Of a stretch of 64,000 nt of DNA, positions 10,931 through 22,380 are shown piece after piece. The stretch spans positions 310,001 through 374,000 of the forward strand of contig NADL03000068.1 in the NCBI GenBank assembly GCA_002205965.3. The letters are read 5' to 3'. A program made the translations under genes and the position numbers. The notes below the pieces were generated by a model that saw only the letters and a list, made by a program, of their open reading frames with translations, was not told the DNA's origin and searched no databases. Each line of letters begins with the position of its first letter. Within the stretch, counting starts at the first letter, position 1. This DNA is from Kappaphycus alvarezii. Taxonomy: Eukaryota; Rhodophyta; Florideophyceae; Gigartinales; Solieriaceae.

Positions 10931-12395
10931 ATGACAAACAAGCACTACATGTCCCTTTCAAAGGCCCAAAAGAACGCTCTACATGAATAAGTTGCTCGTT
11001 GTAAGCAACTTGGGATGTATACTCCTGCCGCAGCTATGGCAGTGTGGGCGAAGGAGCATTTTCCCCCCCATCCCTCCCTGGACGAACGTCTGTTGCGCGA
11101 ATCATTAGAGGCGGTCCGATTGTCGCTCCATCTGATGTCCGAATTGCAAAGGAAATGCGCGAAAAGACTGGTGTGCACCACAACTTTGGGCGTCAACTTT
11201 ATGACTGGATCTGCCACCAGTCAAATAAGCGCAGAAATATCAGTGGAGAAATAATTCGCGCTAAGGCACGAAACCTACAAAAGAGACGTTTAAAAGATTC
11301 TGAGGATCCCTCTGCATAGACGCTGAAGTTCTTGGAGGGTTTGGTCTCCAACTTCAAGCGCTGATGGGGGCTGAAAAGCTACCACTTTCATGGTGAGGCC
11401 GGAGAAGCTGATCAGGGAATCATCGATGAAACGTTGCCAGACCTGCAAAACTTCCTTTCGGCATATGAGCCAAAGAATGTCTTCAATGCCGATGAATATA
11501 GCCTACAGTACAAAACGTCCCCTAATAGTAATGGAAGTTGGATCGGGTTTCGTCTCTCCAACTCAACAACAGATAGGACATTCGGTACACACCGTTACCA
11601 GGCCGCAAGGGAAAAAAGGACAGTTTCACGGTGCTGGTGTGCAGTAATACCGGCGGATCCGATAATTTGAGCTAGTTTTCATCGGCATGGCGCAGCCTCT
11701 ACGTCCATTTAAGAAAAAATATGGCCATGAGTATGGGTTGGATTATCATTTCAATTCGAAGGCTTGAATGACGTTACATCTAATTTTTGAATGGCTGTGT
11801 CGGTTCGACGCTTACATATCACAAACTCCCAATCGAAAAGTGGTGCTTTTAATAGATAATTGCTCTGCACACGAATCGGTAGACACATTGCCACCGCTTG
11901 GCCAGGTAACGGTCAAATATTTGTCCCGAATACGACGTCAAAACTCCTGCCGTGTCACACAGGAAAAATTGCGGTTATGAAGGCAAATTATAGATTATTT
12001 CAAATGTAACGCACTATTGCCGCGTCCTAGAATCGCAAGAACAACCCGATTTTGCTCCCGCTGTGAACTTACAATTGGCGAGCGAGCAAATATCTGAGTA
12101 TATTTCAGAGCTTGTTCCAGCTAGGAACAGAATGGACGTCAAAGAGCTTTTCAATCCTTTGAATAAGTATGACTGTGTGCAGAAAGATTCAGTTGTGGAT
12201 GTTATCGGGGCTGGGACACAAGAGCGCCTGATCAAGATTGATTGGGAAGAGGAGGACGCGGTAGAAATGCCGTCGATGAGGGAGCAACTGCACGCCATTG
12301 GAGGCTTGCGACGCGTGCCTTATTTTGCCGACACGGTCGACAACACTTTTGTGTCGAGCCTACGTCGGTCGGCTACATGCGGACATAAGGCATGA
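10931..12395 (+). pseudogene. Tigger/pogo (DDE_1, CENP-B-like) transposase, decayed
   Basis: The ATG at 10931 opens MTNKHYMSLSKAQKNALHE, an N-terminal helix-turn-helix block, interrupted by TAA. The CENP-B-type second DNA-binding region follows (NFGRQLYDWICHQSN, then NISGEIIRAKARNLQKR). The DDE_1 nuclease reads FNADEYSLQYKTSPNS near 11485 (first Asp, NADE), VVLLIDNCSAHESVD near 11850 (second Asp, DN) and SKLLPCHTGKIAVMKANYR near 11945, where relatives have PCDxG; the third Asp is thus His. The C-terminal part runs to 12395. Frameshifts and stops make it inactive. Confidence 0.8.
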
Positions 12396-12399
12396 ACGC

Positions 12400-12518
12400 A
12401 GCAACTCAGCTCGTCAGACTACAATTGATAGCTCCTTTACGTAAATGAAATCAGTACGTGCCTTTATTTGATGATTGGCCAATCGCTTTAAATGGACACA
12501 TGGTCCGTCCATTGGTAG
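12400..12518. other. Tigger 3' non-coding end
   Basis: Short AT-rich stretch between the transposase stop and the right terminal repeat. No further coding was seen. Confidence 0.5.
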
Positions 12519-12542
12519 TGGTCAATTAACGCGAGGGGGCTG

Positions 12543-13851
12543 AAATATGTAATATGTGTTAGTACAAATCAAATGCAGTCTTTTGTCGAAATTAGAGGGT
12601 TTCATTCCGAAATTGACGCGATTTTAGTGGAGAAATGAACCGAGAACATGCCCTGCTTGTTTGACGCCATAGATAGACTTCTCCAATTTGCATATGTTCT
12701 CAGGTCTAGATATTTGGCAGGAATTTAATTATTTATTGTTTATTGTATTTATTTTATTTTCCATGTATGTTGGTACATCAATTGTTCCGTCCAGTTATTC
12801 ATTGGAAATATCGCCTCCTTCCGGAATAAAATTGTTTGATGCACCTATATGAGAAGCAGACGTTTACCTTCACGAAACGCGACTGGAGTGCAAATAATTT
12901 CCGGGTCAAAGTCCACATATGCCCGTTGACGATCCCCTGTGAGATTAAATCGTGCTTTTGCCATTTTCTGTCTACCCACGGGGTCCAGAGGCTTATCATT
13001 GAAGGCCCATTTGAATTTAAATGGCACTATCGCACGTTTTCGGGGTACATAGGACCACTTATTTCTCTTTATAAGTGTATTAAACTCTCTGTCTATATCC
13101 TCGGCCTACTGCGGGATGCTTCGGACTTCTGCAAATGTTAAGGGTTCAAAAGCCGTCTTTATGTTTTCCTCTCCGTCATGGTAAGCCATCTTTGGGGTCT
13201 GTTGATGCACTTAAGTCCTACATTGGATAAGGTTTTCCCGTCCTGAATCCATGTAGTCTTGGTTGCGGACTTCAATCTCGTGTTGCCGAGCAAGACCATT
13301 AAACAAGGGGAAAATCTTGGGAGCTTTTTGTTCGAGAGCGTGGTGAAGTCTGCCCTTTTGATGACTTTAACCGGCTGGGAATCCGGGAGGTATGCCATTT
13401 TCAGACTCGTGTTTGATTCAATCCCGACAAAGTGTCCGGGTTCAGAGAGAGGTTTCATTTTTTGGCTTGCTCTGCGTGAGGAAAGTATATGAACGCGAAC
13501 CCTGGTTGAACAAAATCAGAAGGGATCCAAAAGCTGTCCCTGAATAATTTCATTGACTCTTGAAGCTGTAAGCCTGTTACATAGCCAGTTGGCATTCTTT
13601 AAAGCCTATGCCCATAGGTTATTTGGGAGATCACTGTTCTATAGTAATACTGTAGTCCTTGTCCCCAATTCTTTGGGAACAGACATTCAGTACCATTTTT
13701 CTCAGATGCTCGCGGAGAAGCGGGGCTGACTTCACTACCTGATGAATTGAGTAAAGTTATCATAATTTTCCCTGTTCAATCAAAGAAAATTCTCCGCAAT
13801 TTATAGTTCGAGGTCAAAAAGTAAGTTTCGGCCATACATTTGTAAATATGG
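12543..13851 (-). pseudogene. copia integrase C-terminal part and RT start
   Basis: Minus-strand motifs in order: an eroded ASEKNGTE (the PxxNGxxER region), PLSEPGHFVGIESNTS (SRxGxFVGY), a KRADFTTL block (xxRDVxFDE), FKFKWAFNDKPLDPVGRQKM (KWVFKxKxxxDGxxxxYKARLV), ICTPVAF, and near 12630 NWRSLSMASNKQGMFSVHFS (KLKKSLYGLKQAxRxWxxxF). Several stops and frame changes occur. The coding stops where the Tigger end begins and resumes at 10665. Confidence 0.8.
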
Positions 13852-13856
13852 ACTAC
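13852..13856. repeat. Target-site duplication ACTAC, left copy
   Basis: ACTAC directly precedes the left LTR and recurs at 26764-26768 directly after the right LTR. A 5-bp duplication is normal for LTR retrotransposon integration and fixes the element borders. Confidence 0.85.
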
Positions 13857-14597
13857 TGTAATCCAGGGAGATCCTGATGGTGATGCTACTTAAGGGTGTG
13901 CCCTGAGATCATGTTTTCGTTTATTTTGGGGGGGGGGGGCTATTCTGCTACTACGGACTATCTGGAATCTACCTTACAGCTACTACGTACAGTCAGCTAC
14001 AGTACACGTGGCGTGTTTACAGTTGGCACGGGTCCACCCTTAAGTCCAACATGGCATGCGGCCGAGAGTGGACCCTGGAACGCGCCGTGGTGGGACATTG
14101 GAATACACGTGGAACCCCACTTGCTGACCTGGAATTCCATTTCTTTTTACCTATTTTTAGTACCCCTTTGATTCGATGCTATTAGAGAACTTTTTCCAAT
14201 ACTTTTGGTCTTTTACTTTTACTATTTAGTCTACCCTATCCTAAGGGACGCTACGATAAAGGTACCTGTTTTTGGCCTAGCCCTCCGACCCTCAACCTTA
14301 GATCCTAATTGTCTTTCCTCGGGCTCGTCCCTCTCTACGTCGACTCTGGTCCTTCTATCGTTTGGGCTTGGCCCGCTTTATTGTGTGAGTCAGGTTCTGC
14401 GTCCCGCTATCCGTTTTTCAGTCGCAGTTATCCCTTGACGTTCGCGCTAGTCGCTTTCTCTACCACAGCTACCGCCCCTTTTTCCTTTACGTGTTCGCGC
14501 ACCCCTAACGTGATCTCACATTTACCTTTTCTCCCTAACTTGGTGCCCATTACCCTTCTTTTGCCTCGTGGCGTCCGCGGCTCGTGATTGCACTACA
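13857..14597 (+). repeat. Left LTR of the gypsy element
   Basis: Begins TGTAATCCAGGGAG and ends GCACTACA. The same sequence returns at 26025-26763. Differences seen by eye are scattered substitutions, the length of a G-run near 13930 and more change in the last 70 bases. TG...CA ends and the flanking ACTAC set the borders. U3/R/U5 limits cannot be set from sequence alone. Confidence 0.9.
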
Positions 14598-14600
14598 ATT

Positions 14601-14613
14601 TGGTCTCCCGACC
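14601..14613 (+). promoter_or_regulatory. Probable tRNA primer-binding site
   Basis: TGGTCTCCCGACC starts three bases after the left LTR. A primer-binding site begins TGG to pair with the CCA end of a tRNA. The matching tRNA would end GGTCGGGAGACCA; I do not assign its amino acid. Confidence 0.6.
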
Positions 14614-14731
14614 TAGAAGGGTTTGCCCCGTTGACCTCACGTTTTCGTTTCTTTTCGTCTTCGGGCACCCGTTTTGTTCTTATTCGAAGTGTTGCGATTG
14701 TTCCATTTTTTCTTATTGTGCGGTTTACTCG

Positions 14732-15667
14732 ATGGCCCGTTTCGTTAGGTCGCGAAGATTTTATTGGTTCTTTGTTTACTGTTTTCCGGATTTCGTCATA
14801 GTACGCACAAGGTCGGCAGGCTCTCGCGGATCTCAGACGGGAGTACCCCAAGCTCGCTCCGCCATCAGAGCTGCTTTCGCCGGATCACCCGTTCCCCTGG
14901 GCAGTGTTGACCTTGATGCGTCCCCTTCACCCGCCGATTTGGCAACCCCCGCAGTTCCGCAAGTTGCATTCGGTGTATCCGGAGTACCCGTCTCACCGCC
15001 CGCTGTTACAGCACAACTCGGGGCTGTACCATCAAAGACCTCAGTAGACTCTACGACTTCGGGCACCCCCAGCCAACCACCAGGCTTGCCGCCACGTTTA
15101 CCGGACTCATTCCCTGGGTCCGTTTCGACATCAGTCGCTCCTATGGTGCTGACGCCTTCACTCTCCCCTGGAGCGTCACAACGTCGCCGTCAATTTCCCC
15201 CTCTTGACCCTGCTCTCCTGAGCGACCCTGAAGCCTCAAGGCGAATCAATACGGAAAATCCGGTTTCTTGAGTGCCCGGACCGGCGATTTCCGTTCTCGT
15301 CTCTATGGTTGACGCCCTTTGCGTGCATCCTTATTCTAGGAGTCCCGGTGTTCCGGTTTCGTCATCCCCTGTTGAGCATCGTCCCGCGAAAACGCAAGGT
15401 GTGACTGTGGAATCCGTTCGTGCGGCTCTTGCCACGGAAGCTCCGGAATCTACTCCTGTATATTTACCTACATCTAGTCGTCCATATTATTCTTCTTCGT
15501 CGGAAGTGCCGGCTCTTCAAATTCAGGGTACCCCTGCACCGCCACCCCTCCCGGCGCAGACGCCGCTGTCTGATCGATTACTTCTCGAAGCGCTGAAGCT
15601 ACCTCTGGAACGCGCGCAGTCGCAAATTGTGTTCGTGAATTCACAAATAGCGATCCAACAACGCTAG
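14732..15667 (+). pseudogene. Proline/serine-rich gag N-terminal region
   Basis: The ATG at 14732 gives a low-complexity frame rich in Pro, Ser, Ala and Thr, stopped by TGA at 15269-15271; coding continues in the next triplet in the same frame to 15667. The final part (DRLLLEALKLPLERAQSQIV) looks helical. The likely role is the N-terminal extension of gag. No homology is recognised. An earlier ATG at 14588 lies inside the LTR and is less likely. Confidence 0.5.
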
Positions 15668-15855
15668 GCGGAAGAGCATAACACGCTGCTGCGGTCAATA
15701 GCACCGGAAATACGATCAAATGGGGAAGACCTGAATCGCCTCAAGGAGCGTGCGTCAGCGATATACGCACCTGATGGCTCTGCTCGGGGTGACCCGTCCC
15801 CTGTTCCTGTTATTTCTCCTGTTCCTTTTGTTTCTACTGTTATTAACCCCAGTTA

Positions 15856-16872
15856 TCTGAACTAACAAGCCGCATCGAGCGATTGGAAAAGGCACCAGCC
15901 GCCCGCGATGAGCACCGAGAAGCTCTTCTGAAGGAAATCGAGGAGTTTGACATCTTCGATCCGAATGAGAAGTCTCGAAAGTCCAAGTCCTACAGGTCAC
16001 GCTCAAGGCATGGCGAACGCGGACGCGCACACCGAAAGGGAAGGTCCAGTAATGAATCTGACGATTCGTTATCTGACGAGACAACCACTTCTATGCATGA
16101 GCAGTCCGACGTGGAGTCACTTCTCTTATTGCACGATGGCATTCGGCGCAAGGGTCCCCGTCATCCCGGTCTAAGAGAACTAAATCCGACGGAACCTCAG
16201 TTTAATGAGTTAGTTTCATACCGTTTCTACCATTTAAGGAATCGAGACCAATCTCGTACCGATCGAGAGACTTGTAAGATCAAGGATCACGTCAAGCGTT
16301 TGGAGCTTACGATGAGAGATCTCGCATTTGGTGGTGCTGATCCAATTCTCATTTTAGATTTTCTAAATCGGTTCACTGATGAGTTTGATACTTTGTAAAT
16401 TTCCGAAGCGCAAGCGTTTACCGCGATACAGTACTTCCTCAAAGGAGATGCTGCTGCTCTCTTCCGAAGTTCTAAGGGGACAGCGCGCTCTACCGATGGT
16501 GTTTCATGTTGGCCGGAGGCTATCCAGTTTCTGCTGCGAACGTCCGCCACCCCAAGCGTATTTCGCGAAGCAGTCATTCACGCGCGAACGCTACATCAAG
16601 GACCCAGTGAATCTGAAACTGCTTTTAGAACTCGTGTATCGAAAGCTTGTAATCGTACTGGTAATGTTATACCTGTTTCTGATAAGATGGCTATGTTTAT
16701 TTGTAGTCTATCCGAGATCACTCGTACCGCAACAGCGCGATATCGCGAAGAGCACCCCGGTCCTGACATAACGTTCGAGATACTGGTGTACTTTGCGCAA
16801 GATGAAGGAAATTCCGCACGCGTGCAAGATCAAGAAGGTACAAGAACCGGCTCTTCCCCCGTCGATATTTAG
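15856..16872 (+). pseudogene. gag capsid-like region, one in-frame stop
   Basis: From 15856 the frame reads SELTSRIERLEKAPAARDEH, then an Arg/Ser/Lys-rich acidic-basic stretch, and at 16320 FGGADPILILDFLNRFTDEF. A TAA at 16396-16398 interrupts, but the same frame continues with AFTAIQYFLKGDAAALFRSS and later ARTLHQGPSESETAFRTRVS to 16872. These blocks match the helical capsid domain of gypsy gag proteins (DxxxxxxFLxxF, then FLxGxAxxxF). Coding then shifts frame towards the nucleocapsid. Confidence 0.7.
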
Positions 16873-17487
16873 ACAGAGCAAAACTCGCTCCAAGGATGGA
16901 AAGGCGATGCTTGCCGAGACCGAAGACGAATTCGTACACGGAGATTCGCGACACCAGTCGAGTGATTCCCAAGGTTTGGAGTTACACTACATGGACAGGC
17001 ATTCTTCTGTACCGACTTCGGAGATTCCTTCAACGGAAGTTAACACTGATGACGGGGCAGACTCTCCTTTTTATGCGGGTACCGCCAGGGTCTCGTGCGT
17101 CCACCACCGCAAGGTCGTCATCAAGCCTCCAGTCCTGGTTGGGTCGACACCCGTCCCCAATCTACATCCGGAAGTCCGAAGCCGATCGTGATTTGCCACG
17201 CTTGCTATGCTCCAGGATATATTGCTCCGGAATTTGATCTCACGATGCGCCAGCTGTATCAGGTGATTGTGAATTACGAGGCTCTCACGGAACAAGACCG
17301 CAACCGCGTATCGAACATGTCGTACCTCAGCGCCAAGGCCCACTTTGCCGTAAGCGCTAACGCAGGTCCACGCACGCGTTCACGCGGTCCCCCTTCCTCT
17401 TCTGTGCGACCAGCTCCCAGTCCGGCTGAAGCCCATCCTCGTGTTCTCACTCGTGAGACGGATGAACCGGACAAACAGGGAAACTAG
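16793..17487 (+). pseudogene. gag nucleocapsid region with altered zinc knuckle
   Basis: Two overlapping frames (16793-17191 and 17095-17487) continue gag. Near 17190 the second reads IVICHACYAPGYIAPEFD. This is a CX2CX4HX4C knuckle in which His is Tyr (TAT) and the last Cys is Phe (TTT), each one base from the canonical codon. The tail is Pro/Ser/Arg-rich. The domain would package element RNA; as written it would not bind zinc normally. Confidence 0.65.
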
Positions 17488-17591
17488 ACAGGGCTCTACT
17501 CATTTCCCCTGAGGAGGTTTTGGATATAGCCAGTGATCTGGAACCTGAATGAAAAGAACCCGAATCGAGTGAGGCCCCTTTTAAGTGCTCC

Positions 17592-18473
17592 GTGAACGTG
17601 AACGTGAAGGTTGAAGTTGTCATTCGTGGACCTTGGAGTCGAAAAATTCCGGATTACCGACGATTACAGGTGCTGTTGTGTGCGAAAAGTAATGACAAGG
17701 TTTATGCTGACGTTGTTGTTAGTCCGGACGTGTTGTTTCGTAACTTGTGTGTTTTCGATACCGGCGCAGGACCCAACTTCATTCTTTCATCGGATCTACC
17801 TCCTTTATCTCCCATACTTCACGCTGCACTCCCTTCTATCGCTTACGCGAACAACCGCTCATTGCTTACAATCGGACTTACCGAGCTTACCATTCGAGTT
17901 GGATCTCGTTTGAGCAAAGTACAGTTCATTGTATGTGAACGTCTCGCGGCTCCGCTTATTTTGGGTTGCGATTATGCAGACCGGTTCATCGCTGCAGTGT
18001 CTCCACAAAGGCGTGAAATTGAGATGTATGACGGCTCTACAGTACCGATCCTTCGGAGGCCGTCACCCAAAGCGCCTGTTGCGAAATCCTCTTTATCCCC
18101 TTTACCCCATAAGGAACCACCTCCGATTTCGGAAACGAAGAAGGAGACATCGCGAGGACGCATTACTAACTCAATTCGGGTCACCGAACCTCGGGAACTC
18201 CCCGCCAACTCGCAGACATGGGTCATCGTGAATACGCAACGCGCGGGCCTCATGATTTGTCCAACCTTTCGAGAGGACGTTCCTGAATCAGGAAATTCTG
18301 GCTTCCGATGGTGTAGCCGAAGTAACAGCGAATACGCCATTTCGAATCCTTGTCGCAAACTTCCGGGATTACCCTGTTCGTCTTATGAGAGACCAAGTCT
18401 TAGCGCAAGCGATTCCGCACTCGACAGAAGTCATACAGAGTCACGTGATGCTTGCGGAAGTGCTGGGACTTGA
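17592..18473 (+). pseudogene. Aspartic protease domain of gypsy pol
   Basis: A 293-residue open frame. The retropepsin motif CVFDTGAGPNFI has its catalytic Asp at codon 17757 (residue 56 of the frame), and the second family motif APLILGCDYADRF lies about 65 residues later. Downstream is a hydrophilic linker to the RT. The start is arbitrary because this part is normally made within a polyprotein. The protease looks intact, but the frame breaks before the RT. Confidence 0.8.
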
Positions 18474-19427
18474 ACCCTCTGATTATGTGTCAAACCGCCC
18501 TGACGTCGCGACCCCGACACCGGGGAAACCGGATATTGTTCGTGATCCCCCTTCTAAACCTCCGTCAGTCTACGATTTTGTCTTGGAAAAGTTAACTCCT
18601 GATCAACAAGTACGAGTTCGAGACATGCTCCGACAATTCTCATCGATGTGGAGTGGACACTTGGGTCAAATATCTGTTATTGAACATCGTATATATTTAG
18701 TACCAGGGGCACGCCCCTGCGCGGCACCACCGTACAGGGCAGGCCCGAAACAGAGAGAGATTGAGAAGAATGAAGTCGGCAAAATGCTCGAAGAGGGCAT
18801 AATTGAGCCAGCTCAGTCTGAGTGGGCGAGTCCAGTTCTTCTGATCCCTAAGCCTGAAAGCAAGATTCTTTTCTGTGTGGATTACAGTCAGCTCAGCGCG
18901 AAAACCGTGAAAGGCACTTATCCGCTTCCAAGAATGGATGAGTACATCGACTCGTTGGGCGAAGCGTCGTGTTTCACCACACTTGATGCGAATTGTGGAT
19001 ATTTGCAAGTGACAGTTTCACAGCGAGATCCCGACAAACCGCTTTTGTGTGTTACAGTGGGTCATACCAGTTTCTGCGTATGCCGTTTGGACTGACCAAT
19101 GCGCCTGCGACATTCCAGCGCACGGTCGATCTCTTGCCAACACGGTACAAATGGCAAACTTGCCTCTTTTATTTGGATGATGTCGTAATCTTTTCAAGGA
19201 CTTTCGAGGATCACCTCAACCATGTTCAGGAACTCCTGTATGTCTTAGAGAATTTTGGGATGTCCCTACGCTTGAAGAAGTGCTCGTTCTTTACCGACCC
19301 GGTGAAATACCTTGGGCACATTGTGAGACCAGGAACTCTGAGAGTTGATCGCGTGACTACCGCCGCACTGAAAGAAGCGGAATCTCCCCGAACACAAACG
19401 GAACTCCGTTCTTTTCTAGGTTTATAG
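18385..19427 (+). pseudogene. Reverse transcriptase domain of gypsy pol, frameshifted
   Basis: The frame 18385-19095 holds the RT start (MLEEGIIEPAQSEWASPVLL, FCVDYSQLSAKTVKGTYPLP, and CFTTLDANCGYLQV with the first catalytic Asp). A frameshift near 19048 moves coding to the frame 18993-19427: YQFLRMPFGLTNAPATFQRT and the active box FYLDDVVIFSRTFEDHL (DD at 19176-19181), then VKYLGHIV and ELRSFLGL, followed by TAG at 19425-19427. All catalytic Asp residues of the RT are present; only the frameshift and the stop disable it. Confidence 0.9.
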
Positions 19428-19967
19428 AACTTCTATCGCCGGTTTGTTCCGAATTATTCGCAGATTGCTGCATCTTTGAACGAACTGTTGAATAAAGGAC
19501 AACCGCCAACAATTGTCGAGCTCAACTGCGATCAGCTTTGCGCGTTCCCCGAGTTGATACATCAAGTGACGGAACCTCCAGTGTTATCACTACCTAAACC
19601 GGGATGTCTCTATTCGTTTGATACCGATGCCTCGGATTACCAGGTGGGGTGCGGACTGTTTCAAACTATCAACAGTGAGCGATTCCCAATTGGTTATTGG
19701 TCCCGTACGTTGACGAAGAGCGAGAAGAACTACTCGGTAATCGAAAAGGAATGCCTTTCCGTTGTCTACGACATCACGACCTTACGTCCGTATCTACAGT
19801 ACGAAATTTTTGTGATTCACTCCGGTCAAAGTTCGCTACGATGGCTGATGGAGATAAGCGACCCGTCAGGCAGAATTATGAATTGGCGTCTACGCCTTTC
19901 TGAATTTGACTTTACTGTCGTCTACAAGAAGGGAAAGTTAAGCACCCAGGCTGATGCTTTATCGTGA
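19428..19967 (+). pseudogene. RNase H domain of gypsy pol
   Basis: The RT frame continues after the TAG with NFYRRFVPNYSQIAASLNEL. RNase H motifs follow: SFDTDASDYQVGCGLFQ, KNYSVIEKECLSVVYDI, and FVIHSGQSSLRWLMEI where relatives have THTDHxSLRWL, so that catalytic Asp is replaced by Gly. The end, KGKLSTQADALS, is the usual boundary before the integrase. Confidence 0.85.
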
Positions 19968-20049
19968 CTTCATACGTTGGGAAGTTCCCCCCCTTGAAAC
20001 CGATGACGAGATTCAGTGCTTTTGTGTCTAGACAAGCTCAGAAAAAGAA

Positions 20050-21537
20050 TTGGATTGCCAGTGTGAGAACTGCCAACTGGCGAAAGAAGAAGAAAAAATT
20101 GACTTCTTGTCGTTTGATTATGATGAGTTTGATCATGCACTTATCGCGTCTGGCGCGCCTCTTGCTGATGAAATGCTGAAACCGATCTCCACTGAGAAAC
20201 TTTTAGAATCCCAACTGAATGACGTGTTCTGTCAGCAGGTACGCTCTCGTCTTAACGGGGGGGAGTTGTTGGCTTTTGCGCTGAATGAAAAGGGTATCCT
20301 CGTGCGTACCGTGGAATCCCGTTTTTCAAATTGTCGTGCCTAACACGCTTCAAGCGAGTGTTCTCTACCTGTCGCATTTTCCTAAGTTATGTGCACATCC
20401 AGGAGGGAAACGCTTGTAATATGGACTCAGAATATTCTTTCATTGGCCTTCAATGGCGATTGACTGCTACACTACAGTACGCAATTGTGCAACGTGCGCG
20501 CGAAATCGCGTTAAGCTTCGACGTGTTGTCAAAAACATCCGACTCCTTCCTCCATAGGGTCCCCTAGAACCGATATCTATCGACATTCTGGGTAAGCTTA
20601 TCACGACACCGCGACCACGTGAGAACGAATTCCTGTTGGCAATTACTGATAGTTTCTCAAAACTCGTTCGCATAATCTCGCTAAAGCGTGTCAACGCGTT
20701 GATCGTGGCCAAACCATTTGTTTATCATTGGGTTTTCCTATATGGTCCCCCCACAGACTCTGTAATCAGACAACGGACCGCAGTTCACTGTAAGATTGTT
20801 GCATGGCATCTGTCTAATATTGATAATCAAGAACCTTTTTACTACAACCTATCATCCCCAAACTAATGGGCAGGTAGAGCGGTTTAACCGGACGATTCTC
20901 GCAGCGTTGCGTCACTACGTGGTCGACCACCCGACAGATTGGGACTTACTCACTGATGCCCTTACGTACGCGCACAACACGCAATCTCATACGACCACTT
21001 GGCTATCCCCGTTTGAATTGGTAGTATCCAGACCTCCTTCTGCTCTGGCAGTCGAGGACGAACATACATTTGAACTGGGAGTACCACTTAACTCGTACTA
21101 CCAGAAATGGCGTACATGGTTGACATCAGTGATGAGTACCGCTCGCCAAGAACATGGATAAGAACCAGGAACGATACAAGAGAGGTTTTGACGCTCAATT
21201 GCGCAAGATGCGATCTAAATTATCGCCAGGTGGCTACGACGTCGTCCGCAAGGAACGCTTTGCCAAGGACGCCCCTAAGCATAAACTCGCGCCAATAGCG
21301 GAGGGTCCGTATCGAGTTGTCTCTGTCGGTCCTGAAACTGCAGTATTGGATATCAAGGGCGAGTACGAGCGTCTTTCGCTAGATAGAATCGTGTCTGCAT
21401 CAAGGTCTGAGACTGTAGTCGGTGAGCAAAGTGAACAGGAGTCTGGAAACGAAGTCCCATCTGGGAATGTGGAAGAGTTCGATGATCGAGTGAAAACCGG
21501 AGTCAACCGAGACAGAAACGAGCCATACTTAAAATGA
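20050..21537 (+). pseudogene. Integrase domain of gypsy pol, frameshifted
   Basis: Zinc-binding region: LSHFPKLCAHPGG followed by CATCARNRV near 20480. Catalytic core: ISIDILGKL (Asp codon 20582), SDNGPQFT in another frame (Asp codon 20769) and YHPQTNGQVERFNRTI (Glu codon 20877). The second and third catalytic residues are in one frame with exactly 35 residues between them, the retroviral-type spacing. The C-terminal part 21154-21537 reads LAPIAEGPYRVVSVGP and ERLSLDRIVSAS. No chromodomain is recognised after it. Stops near 20420 and 20570 and several frameshifts disable it. Confidence 0.88.
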
Positions 21538-21539
21538 GA

Positions 21540-22380
21540 AAGTGATCCGTGGCGTGGAAGCATCTCAAGACAACCGGGAGGTGGAACCAGGTTAAACGCC
21601 TACAGTGGCAACTGCTCCGGAACCATTCATTTCGAGTACAGTTAATCTGAAACCGAGTTTTAATCAAAATATTATTCGTGGTCTCGCAGATTTACCCCCC
21701 CCCTGGTTGAGAACGTAAGCCAAGGTGGCGGTTTGGTGACCAATCATGTCAAGCCATTTATTATCAGACTATCTGGATTGAGAGTTTCTCCAAGCAAGGA
21801 CGTTAAAGCGGTTGACACCGAAACTGCCCTGTCTTATTTGAACAGGCACTTTACTGTACAGGAGCCCCCTTCATCTTCCTCGGGAACTCCCGCTTCTCCA
21901 ACTCGTGGAGAACCCACACCCCTGGGTACTCCCGATCGCCCCCTTGTCGAAACTAAGCTCGCTAGTGATACCGTTTCCGGTGAACTGAAATCGGGATGAC
22001 GCCCCCACCCAACGAGCCGAAACTCGAGCGCTGAAGATACGAAGAACGAGACAAACTCGACTACTCCTACGGTCCAACCCGTACCGGTCACAACATTGAA
22101 GTTAGGAGCCCAGAGCAAGCGCGTTATCGCTGATGCTGCTCCCGACAAACGGGCTTCGTTCGCGCCAACGGCGACTGTTATTCCCGATCACGGAGTGGGA
22201 ACGCCACCTGCTGTAGGGCAAGGACAAAGTGAAATCACGAACGCCAATGCAACGACTACCCCCTCCCAGGAAATTTTAGGTCGAGATCTCTCGAGTCACA
22301 TTGGTACTACAGACCAAGATTCCCATCGCCGTACACGGACCTCTTTACCAGTTGATCTGGAAAGTGCTCAAGTGGGTTAA
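21540..22380 (+). pseudogene. Long C-terminal pol tail of unknown role
   Basis: Protein-like sequence continues after the integrase: NEKVIRGVEASQDNREVEPG in one frame, then from 21733 a frame reading VTNHVKPFIIRLSGLRVSPS, with one TGA at 21997-21999, running to a stop at 22380. The later part is low-complexity (Ser, Thr, Pro, Asp). I recognise no domain. It may be a host-interaction or targeting tail, which is speculation. Confidence 0.45.

Larger units (their letters stand above)
10666..12542 (+). mobile_element. Tigger/pogo-type DNA transposon
   Basis: A 1.88-kb insert in the copia RT. The left end begins CAGTCGCCTCACGATAATT after a TA dinucleotide at 10664-10665. The right end, read on the minus strand, begins CAGCCCCCTCGCGTTAATT. 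The two ends agree at 15 of the first 19 positions, and the CAG tip is usual for Tigger/pogo elements, which duplicate TA; the right-hand TA appears to have mutated to AA. The element holds one decayed CENP-B-like transposase gene. Perfect 13-bp inverted copies of CGTTAATTGACCA lie at 10786-10798 and 12519-12531. Confidence 0.8.

Noticed and set aside
14168-14587. Plus-strand frames in the LTRs (also 26372-27048)
   Set aside because: Low-complexity Phe/Ser/Leu frames inside LTR sequence, repeated because the LTR is repeated; no gene features.
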